Positions 9,385 through 19,314 of a DNA stretch of 64,000 nucleotides are shown here, piece after piece. This DNA is from Toxotes chatareus (taxonomy: Eukaryota; Chordata; Actinopteri; Toxotidae). Within the stretch, counting starts at the first letter, position 1; every line of letters begins with the position of its first letter. The stretch covers positions 62,001 to 126,000 of the forward strand of contig JAFBJY010000393.1 in assembly GCA_016801885.1 (NCBI GenBank), in the 5' to 3' direction. The notes beneath the pieces are model-generated. The model did not search any database and was not told the DNA's origin. It worked only from the letters and a program-made list of their open reading frames with translations. Made by a program: the position numbers and the translations under genes.

Positions 9385-9613
9385 AAATCACACCACTGCC
9401 CACCCTGGACTCCACCCCAGAGGTCCAACACCTGTCCATGCCTGCCCCTGCAGACTCCTCCTCAAACAGCCCAGCCATAGGAGCAGTGACTGCAGAGAGT
9501 GAGGACGATAAGAAAGAGGAGAGTCCTCTCAGTCACAGCCAGGCCAAGGAGGAGGAGACCATGCTGGGGTTGGACAAAACAGAAAGACACGGGAGCTCCT
9601 ACTGCAGAGACAG
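9385..9613 (+). pseudogene. ZNF638-like Ser/Glu-rich exon, frameshifted (copy A)
   Basis: The acceptor is TTATGTTTAG and the donor GTATGC. It corresponds to B exon 27,644-27,928 but lacks 24 and 32 bases at two places, together not a multiple of three, so the open frame in B (ITPLLTLDSTPEV ... AIGAVTAESEDDKKEE) is lost midway. Coding style is that of a disordered, acidic, probably phosphorylated linker. Confidence 0.7.
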
Positions 9614-9916
9614 GTATGCTTTGATTTTAGTAGAACTGTGAGTGGCAGCAGTTCCTCAATGGGTAGAGAATCAGGCTTGTCCAAACTGACCTCTTCTTCA
9701 AGTGTTTGAGATGATGGGACGTTGTCCTTGGGGCAGGTACTTGACATAAGTCATTGCAGGTGTTTAACAAAAGCACCAAGATGAAGACACATGAAGTCCA
9801 TTTGGAAAATGTTTAATTATTAGCTTATCTGCTTTGTTGAGCAAAGCCAGGACCAGGTCTTTTTATCCCTGTGTATGTCCTAGATTGGACTTTAAAGCAG
9901 TCCCTGTCTCTTCTAG

Positions 9917-10039
9917 GAAGGCAACAGATGTCCAAAGACCAAACAAGAGAAGAGGAAAGTATGAAGAAGACATTACAGATAAAAACACAGATGAGCACGG
10001 ACTACTCCCTCCCCCCTTTTGACGCCAGCAATCCAGTTG
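9917..10039 (+). CDS. ZNF638-like pre-zinc-finger exon (copy A)
   Basis: The exon is 123 bp and phase 1 to phase 1, with acceptor CTCTTCTAG and donor GTATGA. In A it is fully open and ends DYSLPPFDASNPVG, which continues in frame into the zinc-finger exon (MEFLVPKTSFFC). The PVG-hydrophobic-VPK junction is also seen before the matrin-type finger in MATR3. B has an in-frame TAG four codons in plus a 2-bp deletion. Confidence 0.75.
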
Positions 10040-10108
10040 GTATGACACTATTTATTCACTGTGACTGTTCATCACTGTTTTCTTTACATGTGTATATCCA
10101 CAGTCACT

Positions 10109-10110
<2 letters not shown>

Positions 10111-10141
<31 letters not shown>
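10111..10141. repeat. (TG)n microsatellite
   Basis: An uninterrupted TG run of about 15 repeats lies just before the acceptor of the zinc-finger exon. In B the corresponding run is short and marks the point where the sequence diverges. Confidence 0.95.
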
Positions 10142-10145
<4 letters not shown>

Positions 10146-10157
10146 TTGTGTCCTCAG

Positions 10158-10278
10158 GTATGGAGTTCTTAGTCCCAAAGACCTCTTTCTTCTGTACAGT
10201 ATGTAATCCATTCTTCAGCAGAACCAAAGAAGCTGAGATCAACCACTGCAAAACCATCAAACACTACGAGAACCTAAA
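10158..10278 (+). CDS. znf638: Matrin-type C2H2 zinc-finger exon of the ZNF638-like gene (copy A)
   Basis: The exon encodes MEFLVPKTSFFC-TVC-NPFF...INHCKTIKHYENLK. This gives Cys-x2-Cys, the FF core and His-x5-His spacing, the layout of the C-terminal U1/matrin-type finger of ZNF638 and MATR3. VPKxxFFC and NHCK favour ZNF638 in my judgement. Known family members are nuclear and bind RNA or cytidine-rich DNA. The donor is damaged: after AACCTAAAG the sequence reads TTAGGC, as if one G of GTTAGG were lost. Using AAA-GTTAGG instead would throw the last exon out of frame. Confidence 0.8.
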
Positions 10279-10415
10279 GTTAGGCAGCTCATGGTTATTT
10301 GTTGCAGTTTCTCCCTCTTTTATTCTGCTCCATTTTCACACTTACTGTGATACAGGTGATAAAACGTCCACGTGTGTTCACAAAGAGTGTTTTTCCTTTT
10401 TTCCTCCTCTTGTAG

Positions 10416-10472
10416 AAATACCTGCAGACTGAGAAGACGGTGAATGTGACGGACAAACCAGACCCCAGCTGA
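10416..10472 (+). CDS. ZNF638-like terminal coding exon with stop (copy A)
   Basis: The acceptor is CCTCTTGTAG. The frame KYLQTEKTVNVTDKPDPS then TGA follows naturally from HYENLK in the preceding exon, completing the helix of the matrin-type finger. It is the only copy of the natural C-terminus in the window. The 3' untranslated region should follow; an AATAAA lies within the next ~150 bases (near 10,595-10,612). Confidence 0.7.
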   Translation, partial: KYLQTEKTVNVTDKPDPS

Positions 10473-10709
10473 ATGTGGCTGTGAAGCTTTTCACTCACTT
10501 TTGCCATTCCCCTCCTTTTGTATCATCTCTTTATTTCTCACTCAAGGTCCAAATTCTCACACTGGTATAGATTAGTCTCATGTCTCCTTTTAAATAAATA
10601 TGACATCAATAAAATGTATTTACTAAATTGATTCATATCATCACTTAGATTAGCTTTTCTGTGAGTCAAAGATCTTTTCTTACAGATATAGTAGATAGAT
10701 AGACAGATA

Positions 10710-10944
10710 GATAGCTGCTGGGGACAGTGGCATCCAGACGGCCAGTCTTCATAGCTGTCCAACAACAACAAGGTATGACAAGGCCCAGGGCTGGTTAGTC
10801 CAGCTTCAAGTGCTAGCTGGGACAGAAGACTTGCACACCAGGGGCAGCACAGTGGACCATTACCTTCATCAAGGTGGGAGAGAAGATTCAGCTTCAACCA
10901 AAGGCTCAAACAGAGCTCCTCTCTGCAGTACAGCAACTGTACTA
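10710..10944. repeat. Unassigned repeat shared by A and B
   Basis: The segment begins with GATAGATA microsatellite units and then GCTGCTGGGGACAGTGG. It recurs at about 28,864-29,110. The minus strand is open over ~80 codons in both copies, but the reading (LLYCREELCLSLWLK) resembles nothing I know and is probably chance. C lacks it. Confidence 0.45.
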
Positions 10945-12210
10945 ACAACTCAGATATTATCATGAAATATTTGCAGAAAAATCTTTTGGGATTTCACAAG
11001 GTGTGGCTGCATCAGACAGACACATACAAAACAAATCATTTCTTTATTGTTATTGACAAAAAAGCAAAAGTAAATTCTTCATGGTGTCAACATGTCAGTT
11101 CTCAACATAGTCGGTATCAAAGTTAACAAATAGCAAAGAATGTCTTCAAAACTGAACAAAAGATAAATAAACCATCACACAACAAAATTCATATTTAGTG
11201 CTCCTGCCATTAGCACACAGTATCGCTTTAATCCTGGCTGGCATGTTCTCCACGAGCCTTTCACACTGTTGAGGGGTAATCTTCTCCTATTCTTCTTCAA
11301 TTACTATTTTTAATTCTTCCAAATTCTTTGCTTAAAACAGACCTTTTGATAAACCAGCAAAGATTTTCAATGGGGCTCATGTCCGGGGATTGAGCTGGCC
11401 ACTCTAACACCTGGATATTGTGCTCCTGCAGCCAAGTTCTACTTGACCTGGATGCGTGGCAAGGGGCATTATCTTGCCCAAACATCTGCTTTCCACCTCC
11501 ACTGTGCATCTTCAAACAGCCACAGCACTTTTCTGTAGAGAAGCCTATGTGTCAGCTCAAGTTATTTCTGGCTTTTTTCTTTGCATCCCCAACAATTTTC
11601 CTGCCACTTGTGGCTGAAGTTTTTCTTGCTCTACCTGAGCGTAGCTTGGTATCAACAGAAGCCCATATTTTCCATTTCTTCATCAGAGTTTGAACACTAC
11701 TGATTGGCATTGTCAAATGTTTGGATATGTTTTTCTATCCTTTTCCTGCTTTCTAAAGTTCAAATACCTTCTCTTGTAGGTCTTTTCATAGTTCTTTTGC
11801 TTTCCCCATGGCTCAGAATCCAGCAAAGTCAGTGCAGCACTAGATGAAATGTGCAGGCATCTGTCAGGAGCCCATAGACTCACTGACAGATACACACACT
11901 AATTACAGCCAAACAGGTGTGGACAGTGAGCCTTAAAAGCCATTTAAAGCTGTTTGTGTCAACTTGTGTGCATAGTATCAGGCCAAAACTTCAAGGGTAT
12001 GTATACTTTTGATCAGGGCCATTTGGGTGTTTCAACTTGTCTCTATGATTTAAAAAGAGCAAATATAATAATGTGATAATAAATAACTTTGCCTGACCAC
12101 TAACTCTGAATGAAAGAAAAGCTTTTGCATGATCAAACATATTTTCTGAAAAATGGACAATATTTCACAAATTTTGCTTATGTAAACTTATGAGCACAAC
12201 TGTATGTGTG
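10945..12210 (-). mobile_element. Tc1-like transposon, minus strand, decayed
   Basis: The right edge reads AGCACAACTGTA, the complement of a Tc1 5' terminal repeat beside TA. On the minus strand the transposase begins near 11,810 (MGKAKEL, then EKVFEL and KNISKHL, the helix-turn-helix part, with stops). At 11,297-11,515 it carries the DDE half: FGQDNAPCHASR and WPAQSPDMSPIEN, with catalytic Asp and Glu visible. Frames are broken between these parts. B has the same element with a ~330-bp deletion and a MITE inserted; C keeps about 680 bp at 58,613. Confidence 0.85.
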
Positions 12211-12760
12211 TGTGTGTGTGTGTGTTGATGTGATTTTCTTAAACCAGGCTGAAAAAACTACACATATATTTTGTTGAGCTTATGTTTTCTTTTCTTTCTT
12301 TCCTTCTTTGCTTCTTTTTTTTTCCATCTTTCTGAAAACTTTCCGCAAAGTTTCCTTGAAGGCACAATGGTACTCTGTGCTGGGCTGAATTCCACACTGA
12401 TTGTTACTAATACTGTCATCTAATACTGTCTGTATATAGTATAAAGAGCTTTATTTCCAACATGGTACACCTCAGTCATACTACAGTAACAGCTATCTGT
12501 AATGTATCCACACTTTGTAATTTGAGCCATCTGGATTCTTCCAATTGTGACTTTTGGAGCTGCATTTACCACTTTGCCTCATTCATGGCCTGTAACGTGC
12601 CTACTTGTAATTTGGATATTTCCTCAATGGCAAGTTGCTGATGTGGATTCAAGAAGATATTTTCTTCTTCCACTTAAAGAACTACAACCAACTGTGCTGA
12701 GCAAACCACATGCACACAAAACACACACATACTCACTCCTGGACTTAAAATTGCTGCTAT
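12211..12760. other. Intergenic sequence with a TG microsatellite
   Basis: A TG run sits at 12,204-12,226, followed by AT-rich, pyrimidine-rich sequence shared with B (30,150-30,700). Open frames here are short and not preserved as protein. No gene is recognised. Confidence 0.5.
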
Positions 12761-13016
12761 ATGTGCAGCTTTTCTTCTTTTTTATTTCTCTCACTGTTCA
12801 AACAGTGCACATGGTCACTTTGGTCATACTATTTTATAGTATTTATTATTATTGTTTCCTCTAATCTAAGTCTTTTTTTTTTTTGGAGTCTTTATATTCT
12901 GTCTGTATTATCTGTATATTCTGAGTGCCTGTACCCTATTGCTTCTGCTCTTTGCTGCTCTAACAGTGTAATTTCCCCATTGTGGGACTATTAAAGGTTT
13001 ATCTTATCTTATCTAC
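12761..13016 (+). mobile_element. LINE 3' tail with (TTATC)n end, plus strand
   Basis: The segment ends AATTTCCCCATTGTGGG, ACTATTAAAG and then TTATC repeats, a common 3' terminus of fish CR1/Rex-type LINEs. No coding part is attached. It is present at the same place in B (ends 30,960) and C (ends about 60,105), so it predates the duplication. Confidence 0.7.
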
Positions 13017-13079
13017 TGTATGAAAATGAAGGGCAGAGATGATGGAGGATATCATTCTAACTCTTATTTTATTGCCATC

Positions 13080-13112
13080 GATTCAATTCAATTTATTCAT
13101 TAATTATACAGC
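13080..13112 (-). mobile_element. L2-type LINE 3' tail, minus strand
   Basis: ATTCAATTCAATTTATT followed by CAGCGCC is the complement of the GGCGCTATATAAAT / TTGAATTGAA terminus seen on the complete L2 3' end at 44,070-44,100. It includes AATAAA on the minus strand and abuts the GAGA block. Also in B (31,025-31,060) and C (60,172-60,205). Confidence 0.65.
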
Positions 13113-13790
13113 GCCTTACAGAGAAAGAAAACTCTCTCTTCTCTCTCAGACACAAGAACTCTGAGAGAAAGAAAGAGAAAAACTCTCTGAGGAGGGAAGA
13201 GAAAGAGAAGATGAGAAAGAGAGAGAGAGAGAGAAAGAGAGTTCTCTCTTTCTCTTTCGGTGGAGAAAGAGCAGGAGAGAAGAATTGTCTGCGGAGGGAA
13301 GAGAAAGAGAGTACAACAGAGAAGTTGAGACAGAGAGAAGCAGAGAAAGAGAGTTCTTCTCTCTCGTTCTCTTTTTGGTGGAGAAAGAGGGTTAGCGTTA
13401 CGGAAAACGCTCTCTTTCTCGCTGAGGAGGGCGAAAGAAGGCCATGCTCTCCTTCTCGCTCCCTCCCTCTCCATCGATAGAGACAGAAAGAGAGAGGAAA
13501 AGCGTCTCGATCTCTATCTGTCTCAAGGAGAGAGAGGGGAAGCTCTCTGTGTAACTCGCTCTCTGCCTGAGAGAGAGAAGAGAGAGATCTCTTGCTCTTC
13601 CCTTTCTCTCTGCCAGAGAGAGAGGAGGAACCAAGAGAGAAAACATAGAGAGGCAAAAACTCTCCCTGCTGGAGAAATGATGTATAGAAATGGAAATAAT
13701 CTACATTTAAATAAGCATCTCTCTCTGTTTCTCTCTCTCGCTCCCTGAGAGAGAAAGAGAGAGCAAAACTCTCTTTTTCTCTCTGGTGGC
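13113..13790. repeat. GAGA/TCTC low-complexity block with many inverted repeats
   Basis: About 680 bp of alternating GAGAGAAAGAGAG and CTCTCTTTCTCTC runs, with short unique spacers such as GGTTAGCGTTACGGAAAACG and GATGTATAGAAATGG. Neighbouring purine and pyrimidine runs can pair into multiple hairpins. The long minus-strand frame here is not preserved in B (31,060-31,740) or C (60,205-60,800), whose repeat counts differ, so it is not protein coding. The spacers are conserved in all three units. Confidence 0.85.
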
Positions 13791-13969
13791 CCGGGTCACA
13801 TCTGTATTCAGTTCTCCTGGATATTAACCTCACAGACGCTCAAAATGAACCGTTATCAGTAAGGATCCGCAACATGAGCGGATCGAAAGCGACTGAATGC
13901 CCCCAGCAAAGACGTTGGTAGCCTGAGACACCGGCGACGCACCGCCACCAGAGCTGTCCCTACCTCCTC

Positions 13970-14080
13970 AGAAACGTTGAGTCAGTGAAGGAAGGCTCCT
14001 CATTTATATCATCTGGCTGCCGCCGTAGTGACGTCAGAGCCGTTGCCTGGGCATCAAAGGCAGGTGAGATGGTGACATCA
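13970..14080 (-). promoter_or_regulatory. CRE/TATA promoter-like block, minus strand (copy A)
   Basis: On the minus strand, TGACGTCA (14,029-14,036, a perfect CRE) lies about 20 bp upstream of GATATAAAT (14,002-14,010). A second CRE-like site, TGACATCA, is at 14,073-14,080. Predicted initiation would be near 13,975. The block is G+C-rich in an AT-rich region and is conserved in B and C, where the second site is also a perfect TGACGTCA. A short frame MLRILTDNGSF then stop lies downstream in every copy. No protein-coding gene is recognised further along. Confidence 0.5.
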
Positions 14081-14695
14081 TGAGCCACACCTCCTCTGAG
14101 CTGCTGCTCACTGGATGCTTTTTGCAAGTGTTGCGAGTGAAAATCCCAGCAAGTGTAGGGGTGTTCTGATACATCAGTCAGATTGTTGGAAAATTCCAAA
14201 GCATTCCAGAGGCAGTGGAAAGAATAAAAATGATCAAGTGCAGCTCTACACTTTGATTTGAACATTTGTCATGTATGACTTCATTTAATACTGTAGGTTC
14301 ATACATGATCATCCACAGCTGAAGCTCACATTCATGCACCTGTCCTGACAAGATGCTACATGTGATTCATTGTGATCCACCATGTCTCAGCTAAAATGTT
14401 TTTCCTTGAGTCTTATTCAAAATGTGACACTGAAAACTCAACCATCTGTGCCAACAGAATGAAGATAAGTTATGAAAAAAACATCAACAAACTCAGAGCA
14501 AGAGCTTCATAAATACCTTTATTGCACATTAAAATCTGTTTTCATTTCAACAATTGTATCAACTGTCAATATCAGCACAAAAGTGTATAAAAGAATGGAA
14601 TGAACTGATGAATTTGAATGTTTTATTTTTCCCAACTAGTTATTGTAAATGAACACATTTAATGTGCCTTATTCATTTGTTAAATTTCAAATAAA
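14081..14695. other. Intergenic sequence shared by the three units
   Basis: AT-rich sequence without recognised coding. It contains CATAAATACCTTTATTGC at about 14,509, which on the minus strand gives GCAATAAAGG, a polyadenylation-like signal. A paralogous block recurs about 530 bp further on in B (33,006) and C (62,062), so the region holds an old internal duplication. Confidence 0.5.
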
Positions 14696-14700
14696 CCTAC

Positions 14701-15401
14701 TGTACAGAAGGTCGTCTCTTTGAGTACTGTTCCCTTAAGACTGTTGTTAATTATCGCACATGTCAATTCCCACACTGCCGCGGTCCTTGAATGCACCGCA
14801 GACGTGTCGATCGATCCGGAGAAAACAGCTGAGTGACTCCGCAGTGTGCGTCTAAAAGCAGTGAGTTTTGTTGTTATGCCACATGTGTACCCTTCGTTAA
14901 TACTTATATACATTCATAAGTCAAGTAATGACATGCCAGTCGTTTTTGGTCAGTGGCATTCGTGATGTTATAAGGAATTAGCCACTAATTAGCGGCAGGT
15001 AGTTAGCTGCCGCTGAGAAGTTTATGCTAGCTCACATGCGTAGCTAAGCACTGTTGTTTACATTGCATTTTTCCTCTTGGTTTGATCCGTTGATTGATCA
15101 TTGTGATTTAAGTTATAAGTAATATTGAGCTGTATTTCAGTTACTCTGATTAGATACACATATTTGGCTCAGTATATATTTTATGTGATTTTTACTTAAT
15201 TCTAATTGTATTGTGTTACTGTGTTTGTATTACAAAACCACACTCATACGCATGTAATCACTCATGAAAGTTATATAAAAGGTCAAACTTTATTCCTGGT
15301 CTCCGTTCCTCATTCTCCACCTACCTGCTCATGTGTCCTGACCGACACACTGAAGTGTTTGCTGCCACCTAAGATCCACACTCAGTACAGTCTACACAAC
15401 A
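14701..15401 (+). mobile_element. Solo LTR (701 bp) with 5-bp target duplication
   Basis: The element starts TGTACAG and ends ACAACA (TG...CA) and is flanked by CCTAC on both sides (14,696-14,700 and 15,402-15,406). The unoccupied site with a single CCTAC is present in B (about 32,655) and C (about 61,715), proving insertion after the segment was duplicated or loss in neither. A TATATAAAAGG promoter motif lies near 15,272, in the last ~130 bp as expected in an LTR. No internal retroelement genes flank it, so it is a recombined solo LTR. The family is not determined. Confidence 0.85.
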
Positions 15402-15435
15402 CCTACTGTAACCCCCAACAGTAATGGCACTGAGT

Positions 15436-15907
15436 TGCATGGACAGCTTTAAAACGTCCAGAAAAACTCCTGCCAGTTGCTCAGCGCATGAGTTCAGGGT
15501 ACGACCTGACACCTTGTCTGGACCTGCAGCCTTGTTGATGTTGATCCTCCTCATGGCGGAGGTCACTTGGTGCAGCTGCAGGACGAGAGGCTGATGCTGC
15601 ATCTCTGGCTGAGGAAGATGTACAGTCCTTCTGCTGCTTGGAGAGTCCAAGCGTGCCAAGAAGCTGTTTAAGATGTGATCATGGCCGACCTGCTGGTCGA
15701 TGCACTTGTAATCCGTCATGGTCCTGATGGGCCTTTCCACATGTTACCTGACGTGGGTTGTTATCATTCAAGTGCTCCTCAATGTGCTGCTTGTAGCTGT
15801 GTTTTGCCACCTGATGCCCTTTTTCACTTCTTTCCGGGCCCTGCTGTAAGCCAGCCTATCTCCTGACCTATAGGCTGCATCCCGGGCTTTTAGCAGGGTC
15901 CGCACTG
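15436..15907 (-). mobile_element. LINE fragment at the A/B junction, minus strand
   Basis: The minus strand encodes part of the LINE linker and the start of reverse transcriptase (MRRININKAAGPDKVSG). KAxGPDxV is the conserved motif before the RT palm. Stops and frame changes are present. It replaces the ~1.4 kb that B and C have after this point, including the presumed first exon, and joins directly to unit B's LINE-X. Confidence 0.75.
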
Positions 15908-17475
15908 TGCTGTCCACTGTGTGTTATACAAACATAACACTATCAGATAGAGAAAGAGAACTTAGTAGAGAAAGAAAGGGCTTTTATATAATACAAATAG
16001 ACTTGTATATAACACAGATAAACTTGTATATAATACCAATAATACAAATATGTGTGTCACAGAATTTGTGTGTGATTTTAGCTCCAATATGTCATTTGAG
16101 CAGCAGCAGGGCACATAGCAGCAGCTGAGTTAAAGTGCAGGTGTGAGTTCAGATCAGACCGGTGGTGTGTGGTGTGTGTGAGTCCATAGTTCTGGTGGTG
16201 GTGGTCATAGGGGTGGGTCAGGGTCCAGAGTTGGTGTGTGGGGGGTCAGCAGGAGAGGGACGGCAGGACGGGGAGAGAGTTCAGCATCTTAGTGCTGTGC
16301 GATATGGGAAAAAAATTATATCCCGATATAGGTAATTTTATATTCCGATAACGATATATATCCCGATATAGAATTTCTTCTTAAAATTATATATATCCAC
16401 ACAAGAATGCAAATTTATCTTATCTTTTCTGCTTTTGTTTTATTAAACAATTTTAAAGATTGAAACAAGTCTTTTTGTTACTGTTATCTTACTGGTCAAT
16501 TAAAAAAAACTATAATAAAATAAATTAAAATGTAATATATTAAATTAACAAATACCATTCAGAAATATCTGATGGTGTAATCAGTTTTCAAGTCATGCAA
16601 TAAAGTGCAAAGAAATAAAGTACAGTAACAGACCCACTCAGATACAGTATTCAGTTTTCAAGTAGTGCAATAAAGTGCAAAGAAATAAAATACAGTAGCA
16701 ACATAAAGTGCTAGTAACATTCAAGTATGCCTACCATTTAACAAATAGGCCTAGTGCTATTAAATGAACTGTTTCAGAGGTAGAAGAGACTTGTTCTGAC
16801 ATAAAATTAAACCTCAGCATCAAACTTTTCTTTCAGGTTGAGAGATTGAAAGACAAGCTGGTTAACTCTTTCAGGCTTAAGACATGATCTCTTGCATGTA
16901 ACAATGTCCAAACCAAAACCAAACAGCGGAGTTCCTTTTCCCTCGTTTGGGGACCAGCACTCCATCCCTACGACCATGAAAAGCGGAATCCATAACTAGC
17001 TCTCATGCAAATGGAAAAAATCCATAACTAGCTCTCTGCAAATGCATTATCTGAGCAATTACAGCCCATACCCATTAAAATTACGATAAAAACGATAGAG
17101 GACTGTATCATACGATAGACATTTTTCTATCGTTTAACGATATATATCATACTATCGCACAGCACAACAGCATCCTGACAGCTTGGTGGACCAAGCTGTC
17201 TCTCATTCTGCTGGTCCTGGCCGGGGCTCTTCAGTCTCCCTCTGGATGGCAGCAGACTGAAGAAGCTGTTGGACGGGTGGGTGGGATCGCCTGCAATGCA
17301 GAGGGTTTTGCAGGTGAGGCAAGTGTGCTAGATGTCCTGGAGGGAGGAGAGAGACACCCACTATCCTCTCAGCTGCTCTCACTACCTGATGTAGTTTTCC
17401 TTTGACAGGACACGGTGCAGGTGCCATACTACACAGTGATGCAGCTGGTCAGAATGCTATACACTCCTCGCTTCT
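15908..17475 (-). mobile_element. LINE-X 3' portion with hAT-like insertion (copy B)
   Basis: This is the same arrangement as at 1-1,605. The hAT-like element (16,289-17,167) keeps both ends here: TTAGTGCTGTGCGAT at the left, ATCGCACAGCACAA at the right, with CAGCATC on both sides. This copy therefore defines the element's borders. The LINE-X C-terminal coding piece follows from about 17,190. Confidence 0.75.
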
Positions 17476-17858
17476 TTGACATTTCAAGTCCAAGGGGGGA
17501 CGTGCCGGCCACAAACTTCAGGAGCATCTGCAGCAAGTCGCACCTCAGGTAGCTTTCTCACACACAGTACAAAAAAACATTTTCATTATTTGGACAGTAA
17601 ACTTGCGCAACTGCATTGTGTATACACAGCTGTTAACTGTCTCCCCTTCACCATTTTGGACTCATCTTTATTTCCCTTTTTTTTCACAGTACACATGTTA
17701 CTGTAAATCCAACAGCAGTGGACTTCCTGTCATCCTTGGAGATGACAATGCACACTTTAAACACATGCTTTGGAACTTGTCTGTAGTCCCTATTATTCAA
17801 TTCAGCACCACAGTATTGTGTCTCTTCCACTTAGCCTCAATCATTGCTGCTTTATTTA

Positions 17859-18389
17859 CAGTACCAGTCAAAAGTTTGGACACAGCTTCTCATTCACTGT
17901 TTTTTTCTTTATGTGAGGAGGTGTGATGGTGTGGGGTGCACACTTAACCAGCATAGCTACCACAGCATTCTGCAGCCACGTGCCATCCCATCTGCTTTGT
18001 GCTTAGTTGGACCATCATTTGTTTTTCAACAGGATAATGACCCCAAACACACCTCCAGGCTGTGTGAGGGCTATTTCACCAAGAAGGAGAGTGATGGAGT
18101 GCTGCATCAGACCACCTGGCCTCCACAGTCACCTCACCTACACCCAATTCAGATGCTTTGGGATCACTTGGAGCGCAGACTGAAGGAAAACAGCCAACAA
18201 GTGCTCAGCACCTCTGGGAACTCCTTCAAGACTGTTGGAAAACCATTCCAGGTGACTACCTCATCAAACTCACTGACACAATGCCAACAGTGTGCAAAGC
18301 TGTCATCAAAGCAAAAGGTGGCTACTTTCCACAATCCAAAATACAAAACATATTCTGCTTGCTTTCACACTTTTTTTTTCTTAACTATA
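17859..18389 (+). mobile_element. Tc1-like transposon remnant (copy B)
   Basis: Near-identical to 2,004-2,537: left terminal repeat CAGTACCAGTC, then the C-terminal DDE half of transposase with QQDNDPKH. It shares the same N-terminal deletion, so the damage predates duplication. One base is missing in GTGTGGGG and one in the lysine codon run relative to A. Confidence 0.85.
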
Positions 18390-18398
18390 TAATTTGAA

Positions 18399-19118
18399 GG
18401 CCATTATAAATGTTAACTGTCTTTTAGAGCTACTATTTTTTTTTAGAAATGGCTATTGTTTTTTCAGACTATGAGGTGTCCTATTCCCATTGAAATTCTA
18501 TCTGCTAAACTTCCTGTTAGTTCCTTTAAATGTGGGCTTTAGCATTTCTGGGCACATAATCAAAGATCCTCTCCTCTATCCTGAACTCTCAGCTTTGTAT
18601 GTTTAATGCTGATGTCATATTCAGTGCTTGTACCACATCTCAAACACTTTTCGCTCAGCTCAACTGGACAGTCAACTGGCTGGCTCACATTTACTTCAGA
18701 CAAATCTTCAACATCCATCTTCAACCATCGCCGCTGTCATGGGCAAATGCAGCTTTTCTGACAGTTGGGTGGAAGAGCCAGCATTTAAGGACTGGCTCAG
18801 CTCTGTAGTAGGGAAGTCAAATAAATGTCATTACATTCAACTTTATTGTCATTACACATGTACAAGGACAAGGTAACCAAATGCAGTTTAGCATCTAACC
18901 ACAAGTGCTAAAGCAGAAAGTCCAGGATATACAGTGTCTACAGTATGTAGAACTTACAGTCAACAACATCAGTCAGTCTCTAAATCTTTTCTGTTGTCTA
19001 TAGTTTTATATATGTCAAAATATAAGTCAACGTTAATAAGGTCACTGATTAACACTTGCAACTCAGTGTCCTGATGGTTTTAAAAAAAAAAATCCAAAGG
19101 TAGTAAAAAGCTATTAAG
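18399..19118 (+). mobile_element. hAT remnant (copy B)
   Basis: Counterpart of 2,545-3,269. The MGKCSFSDSW start of a BED-type hAT transposase is at about 18,738, again interrupted by the same LINE 3' fragment. Both terminal repeats are missing. Confidence 0.65.
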
Positions 19119-19211
19119 TCATCAGTCTGCCCACATGTTGCAGTGACAAAGAACCATAGATAGGCAAGGTGATAACTAACATGTAATTGTGCTTGCTCTT
19201 ATTCTTCTTAG

Positions 19212-19314
19212 GACTATGATGACCCACACATGTCCCACACCTCAAACGGGATCCTGACACTGATTCCTCAACACAGTGTGGACTCTCCTGACTCACTGCA
19301 CCTACAGGCTTCAG
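19212..19314 (+). CDS. ZNF638-like candidate N-terminal exon (copy B)
   Basis: Sequence-identical in frame to the exon at 3,362 (DYDDPHMSH start, 34 codons, phase 1 exit), with the same strong acceptor and donor. Confidence 0.45.

Larger units (their letters stand above)
3362..10472 (+). pseudogene. znf638: ZNF638-like gene copy A (incomplete)
   Basis: Order of surviving parts: candidate N-terminal exons, truncated Arg/Ser exon, basic exon, RRM-A first half, inter-RRM linker, RRM-C (both halves), fused acidic exons, Ser/Glu exon, pre-finger exon, zinc finger, stop. RRM-B is absent. Breaks: a deleted exon, a shifted Lys tract, a lost acceptor after RRM-C, internal deletions in the charged region and a damaged final donor. 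Human ZNF638/NP220 is a nuclear protein linked to splicing and to HUSH-dependent silencing of unintegrated retroviral DNA; whether this fish copy did the same is unknown. MATR3-like is the alternative label. Confidence 0.65.
1..15907 (+). repeat. Tandem unit A of the ZNF638-like segment
   Basis: Position 1 onward matches 15,908 onward almost base for base: the same LINE-X 3' piece, hAT-like insertion, Tc1 and hAT remnants, gene exons, minus-strand Tc1, GAGA block and promoter-like block. Shared sequence runs to about 15,435, where A leaves the B/C sequence and enters a LINE fragment. A has its own losses (second RRM exons, middle of the charged region) and its own insertion (solo LTR at 14,701). 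The match to B reaches the very first base of the window, which suggests that similar sequence continues to the left. Confidence 0.9.

Noticed and set aside
10061..10432. 123-codon plus-strand frame including a Cys/Val run
   Set aside because: The first part is the TG microsatellite and the last part is intron read-through; only 10,158-10,278 is a real exon.
12547..12994. Plus-strand frames of 77-105 codons before the GAGA block
   Set aside because: Partly LINE 3' tail; hydrophobic readings from T-rich DNA, disrupted in C.
13093..13833. 246-codon minus-strand open frame in the GAGA block
   Set aside because: Made of repeating Ser/Leu/Arg/Glu codons from GAGA/TCTC repeats; not preserved in frame in B or C, where repeat numbers differ.
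14761..14900. G+C-richer stretch that could be a host promoter
   Set aside because: Lies inside the solo LTR with target duplications and empty sister sites, so it belongs to the LTR.
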